Below, piece after piece: positions 62,907 through 64,000 of a stretch of DNA of 64,000 bases (its first letter is position 1; every line of letters starts with the position of its first letter). Source of the DNA: Hyphomicrobiales bacterium (GTDB taxonomy: Bacteria > Pseudomonadota > Alphaproteobacteria > Rhizobiales > Beijerinckiaceae); contig JAIXTM010000001.1 in the NCBI GenBank assembly GCA_027483945.1, positions 1 through 64,000 of the forward strand, read 5' to 3'. Under the pieces are notes generated by a model. The model worked only from the letters and a program-made list of their open reading frames with translations, had not been told where the DNA came from and did no database searches. Position numbers and translations under genes: made by a program.

Positions 62907-62934
62907 TTACACAGCTTCGATAACATTTTATAAG
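62907..62934 (+). promoter_or_regulatory. Candidate sigma-70 promoter for the island gene
   Basis: TTACAC (62907-62912) and TATAAG (62929-62934) are separated by 16 bases, about 65 bases before the ATG at 62999. Only resemblance to the consensus supports this, and AT-rich DNA gives such matches by chance. Confidence 0.3.
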
Positions 62935-62998
62935 AAACTCGGTAGGTTTCTCGCGAAAAATCCATTATGTGTGCAGAAACGATTTGGTGCCAAAGTAA

Positions 62999-64000
62999 AT
63001 GCCGAACCACGACACGACAATTTTGACGCCATCTGACCGGACTATTCTCCAGCTCTTTGATGAACTTGATCCTCAATTTGAGGGGTCAATCCAAGTTCAA
63101 GTGGCTGGTCTTTCCGGCAGCCTCACCCGTGACAGCGGTCTCTTGAATGATATTTTAGACGCAGATGGCTCTGCGATCACTAGTATAACTTTGAAAAACG
63201 GCGGCCTGTCGGCACAATATATTGCACGACATCAAGTCAACAGTAACAATTTGATCGCCCACGCTTTTTACAGCGTAATTCGACTTACCATTAATGATAA
63301 TAATCGGCCAGACGACGATTTCATCGTAAAAACTCACACTATAGTCCAACGCTTCCTTGTTGAGAATAGTCTTTTACCAGCACGACAGGCATTAAGTAAT
63401 CAAGATGATCTTCGTCCAAACGTTGCGCTTCTTTCCGCAATTCAATCCTCTGCTTCCGATCAGATCGCGCGTGTAAATCAGTTTTTTGCCGACCTGACGG
63501 AGCAATTTGATACTAGAAACCAGGATCTTGAAGCTAAATATAACGGCCGTATCGAGAAGCTCGAGGAGCAGTTCGCGGCTAAGGATAAGGCTCTGCAATC
63601 TGAGCGAGAGGCACTAGAGGCCCGCCAAAAAGAACTGGATGACAGGGATAATACTCACGCAAGACGCGCGATACGTGGCGAATTAATTCAGACCATTCAA
63701 CTACGGCAAAAATCCTTCACAATATCACCGGAGACCCAACAGCTCCGGTGGCCAATCCATGTTGTGTTTGTCCTCCTCCTAATCGGCACCTCAATTGGTG
63801 CTGTTTGGTCGCTATATGTTTGGGGGACCAATCCGAACGATGCGTGGGGATCAGTGACTGTCACCAGCGCGTTGAAGACAGCAGTTTTCACGTTTGGTTT
63901 TCTGACCAGCGCAGGACTGTACATATCTTGGATGAACCGGTGGTTTGACAAACACGCGGACGCACAGTTTCAAACCAAGCAGTTTGAGATCGACATAAAC
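62999..64000 (+). CDS. Unrecognised coiled-coil membrane protein, 3' end beyond the window
   Basis: An uninterrupted frame of 334 codons runs from ATG at 62999 to the window edge. A TAA lies directly before the ATG, so this is the first possible ATG. The N-terminal part (1-150) begins PNHDTTILTPSDRTILQLF and has mixed alpha/beta character. A strongly charged coiled coil spans about 155-225 (NQDLEAKYNGRIEKLEEQF and onward). Two hydrophobic helices follow, about 253-275 (HVVFVLLLIGTSIGAVW) and 291-311 (KTAVFTFGFLTSAGLYISW), and the chain continues as HADAQFQTKQFEIDIN. A membrane anchor with both large parts on one side is likely. I recognise no family. Codon use differs sharply from upstream genes, as expected for acquired DNA. 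No clear ribosome site is visible. Confidence 0.75.
   Translation, partial: MPNHDTTILTPSDRTILQLFDELDPQFEGSIQVQVAGLSGSLTRDSGLLNDILDADGSAITSITLKNGGLSAQYIARHQVNSNNLIAHAFYSVIRLTINDNNRPDDDFIVKTHTIVQRFLVENSLLPARQALSNQDDLRPNVALLSAIQSSASDQIARVNQFFADLTEQFDTRNQDLEAKYNGRIEKLEEQFAAKDKALQSEREALEARQKELDDRDNTHARRAIRGELIQTIQLRQKSFTISPETQQLRWPIHVVFVLLLIGTSIGAVWSLYVWGTNPNDAWGSVTVTSALKTAVFTFGFLTSAGLYISWMNRWFDKHADAQFQTKQFEIDIN

Larger units (their letters stand above)
62655..62998. other. Intergenic segment spanning the island junction
   Basis: 344 bases without a supported gene. The left part (to about 62742) is ordinary GC-rich chromosome with a 6-bp self-complementary site TCGCTC-AC-GAGCGA. From 62743 it holds a tRNA 3'-end remnant and then visibly AT-richer DNA. 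A small frame at 62821-63036 starts with TTG, has no ribosome site and overlaps the next gene, so it is not called. Confidence 0.7.
62743..64000. mobile_element. Left end of a putative genomic island (partial)
   Basis: From the tRNA-like remnant to the window end the DNA is clearly AT-richer than all upstream genes and uses codons that are rare before (TTA, ATA, AGT, AAT, CAA). The tRNA fragment points so that the element lies on its right side. By the usual geometry the intact tRNA-Leu and an integrase should lie at the other end, outside the window. No integrase or mobility gene is in view, so the type of element is unknown. Confidence 0.6.

Noticed and set aside
62821-63036. 71-codon frame at the island start
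   Set aside because: It starts with TTG, has no ribosome site or family signal, and overlaps the better supported gene at 62999 in another frame.
62743-64000. Defence system call for the island gene
   Set aside because: No nuclease, ATPase, protease or toxin motif is visible in the 334 codons seen, so a defence label would be a guess.

Overview
The window is a GC-rich chromosomal segment from an alphaproteobacterium, most likely a member of the Hyphomicrobiales (Rhizobiales). The evidence is the high G+C third positions, a PodJ-like polarity protein, the HisG/HisZ pair, an SSS-type hybrid sensor kinase, and intergenic repeats of a kind common in that order. Genus cannot be fixed from the sequence. 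About 50 protein genes are recognisable, densely packed and mostly housekeeping or metabolic. No complete rRNA, tRNA, IS element, transposase or CRISPR array was seen.

Layout. 1-803 is non-coding and full of hairpin repeats. 804-4228 (-) is a coupled prfC/ABC-F pair of translation factors. 4405-6762 (+) is a membrane PAS-GGDEF-EAL protein, convergent with an RpfF-like crotonase (6814-7767, -), the family that makes DSF fatty-acid signals. 8015-13126 (-) holds a TRAP transporter (dctPQM), a DUF1445 hydro-lyase and a LysR regulator. 13225-16338 (+) holds a phosphoesterase, a tiny DUF2256 protein, a GT21 glycosyltransferase and an LpxH-like hydrolase, convergent with ppk1. 18738-25299 carries assorted genes: a FAH-family hydrolase, a SorC-type regulator, an AbrB-type membrane protein, an aminotransferase and mscL. 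25465-28986 (+) is a large SSS-PAS-HK-REC hybrid kinase. 28993-36457 (-) is a fatty-acid/acyl-CoA catabolic block: MerR regulator, acyl-CoA dehydrogenase, thiolase, FadB/J-type fusion, thioesterase and a kappa-GST-like isomerase. 36714-40142 (+) is the PodJ/Sel1 protein, followed by a TSUP exporter/TIGR02186 pair.

42989-52345 (+) is one long ABC peptide/opine-type operon with two complete substrate-binding protein/permease sets and a single pair of ATPases, divergent from a LysR gene. Beyond it lie a LutA-like Fe-S protein (-) and glcDEF (+), so uptake and oxidation of a 2-hydroxy acid or a conjugate are neighbours. Then come an SbmA/YddA-type ABC protein, a META-domain protein, hisG-hisZ and a short RNase D.

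At about 62743 the character changes abruptly. A 16-base copy of what looks like the 3' end of a tRNA-Leu is followed by AT-richer DNA with different codon use. It carries a partial gene (62999 to the window edge) for an unrecognised coiled-coil protein with two membrane helices. I read this as the left end of an integrated genomic island whose body, integrase and intact tRNA lie beyond the window. This is the place where an undescribed accessory system could be; the remainder is well-known gene families in sometimes unusual arrangements.
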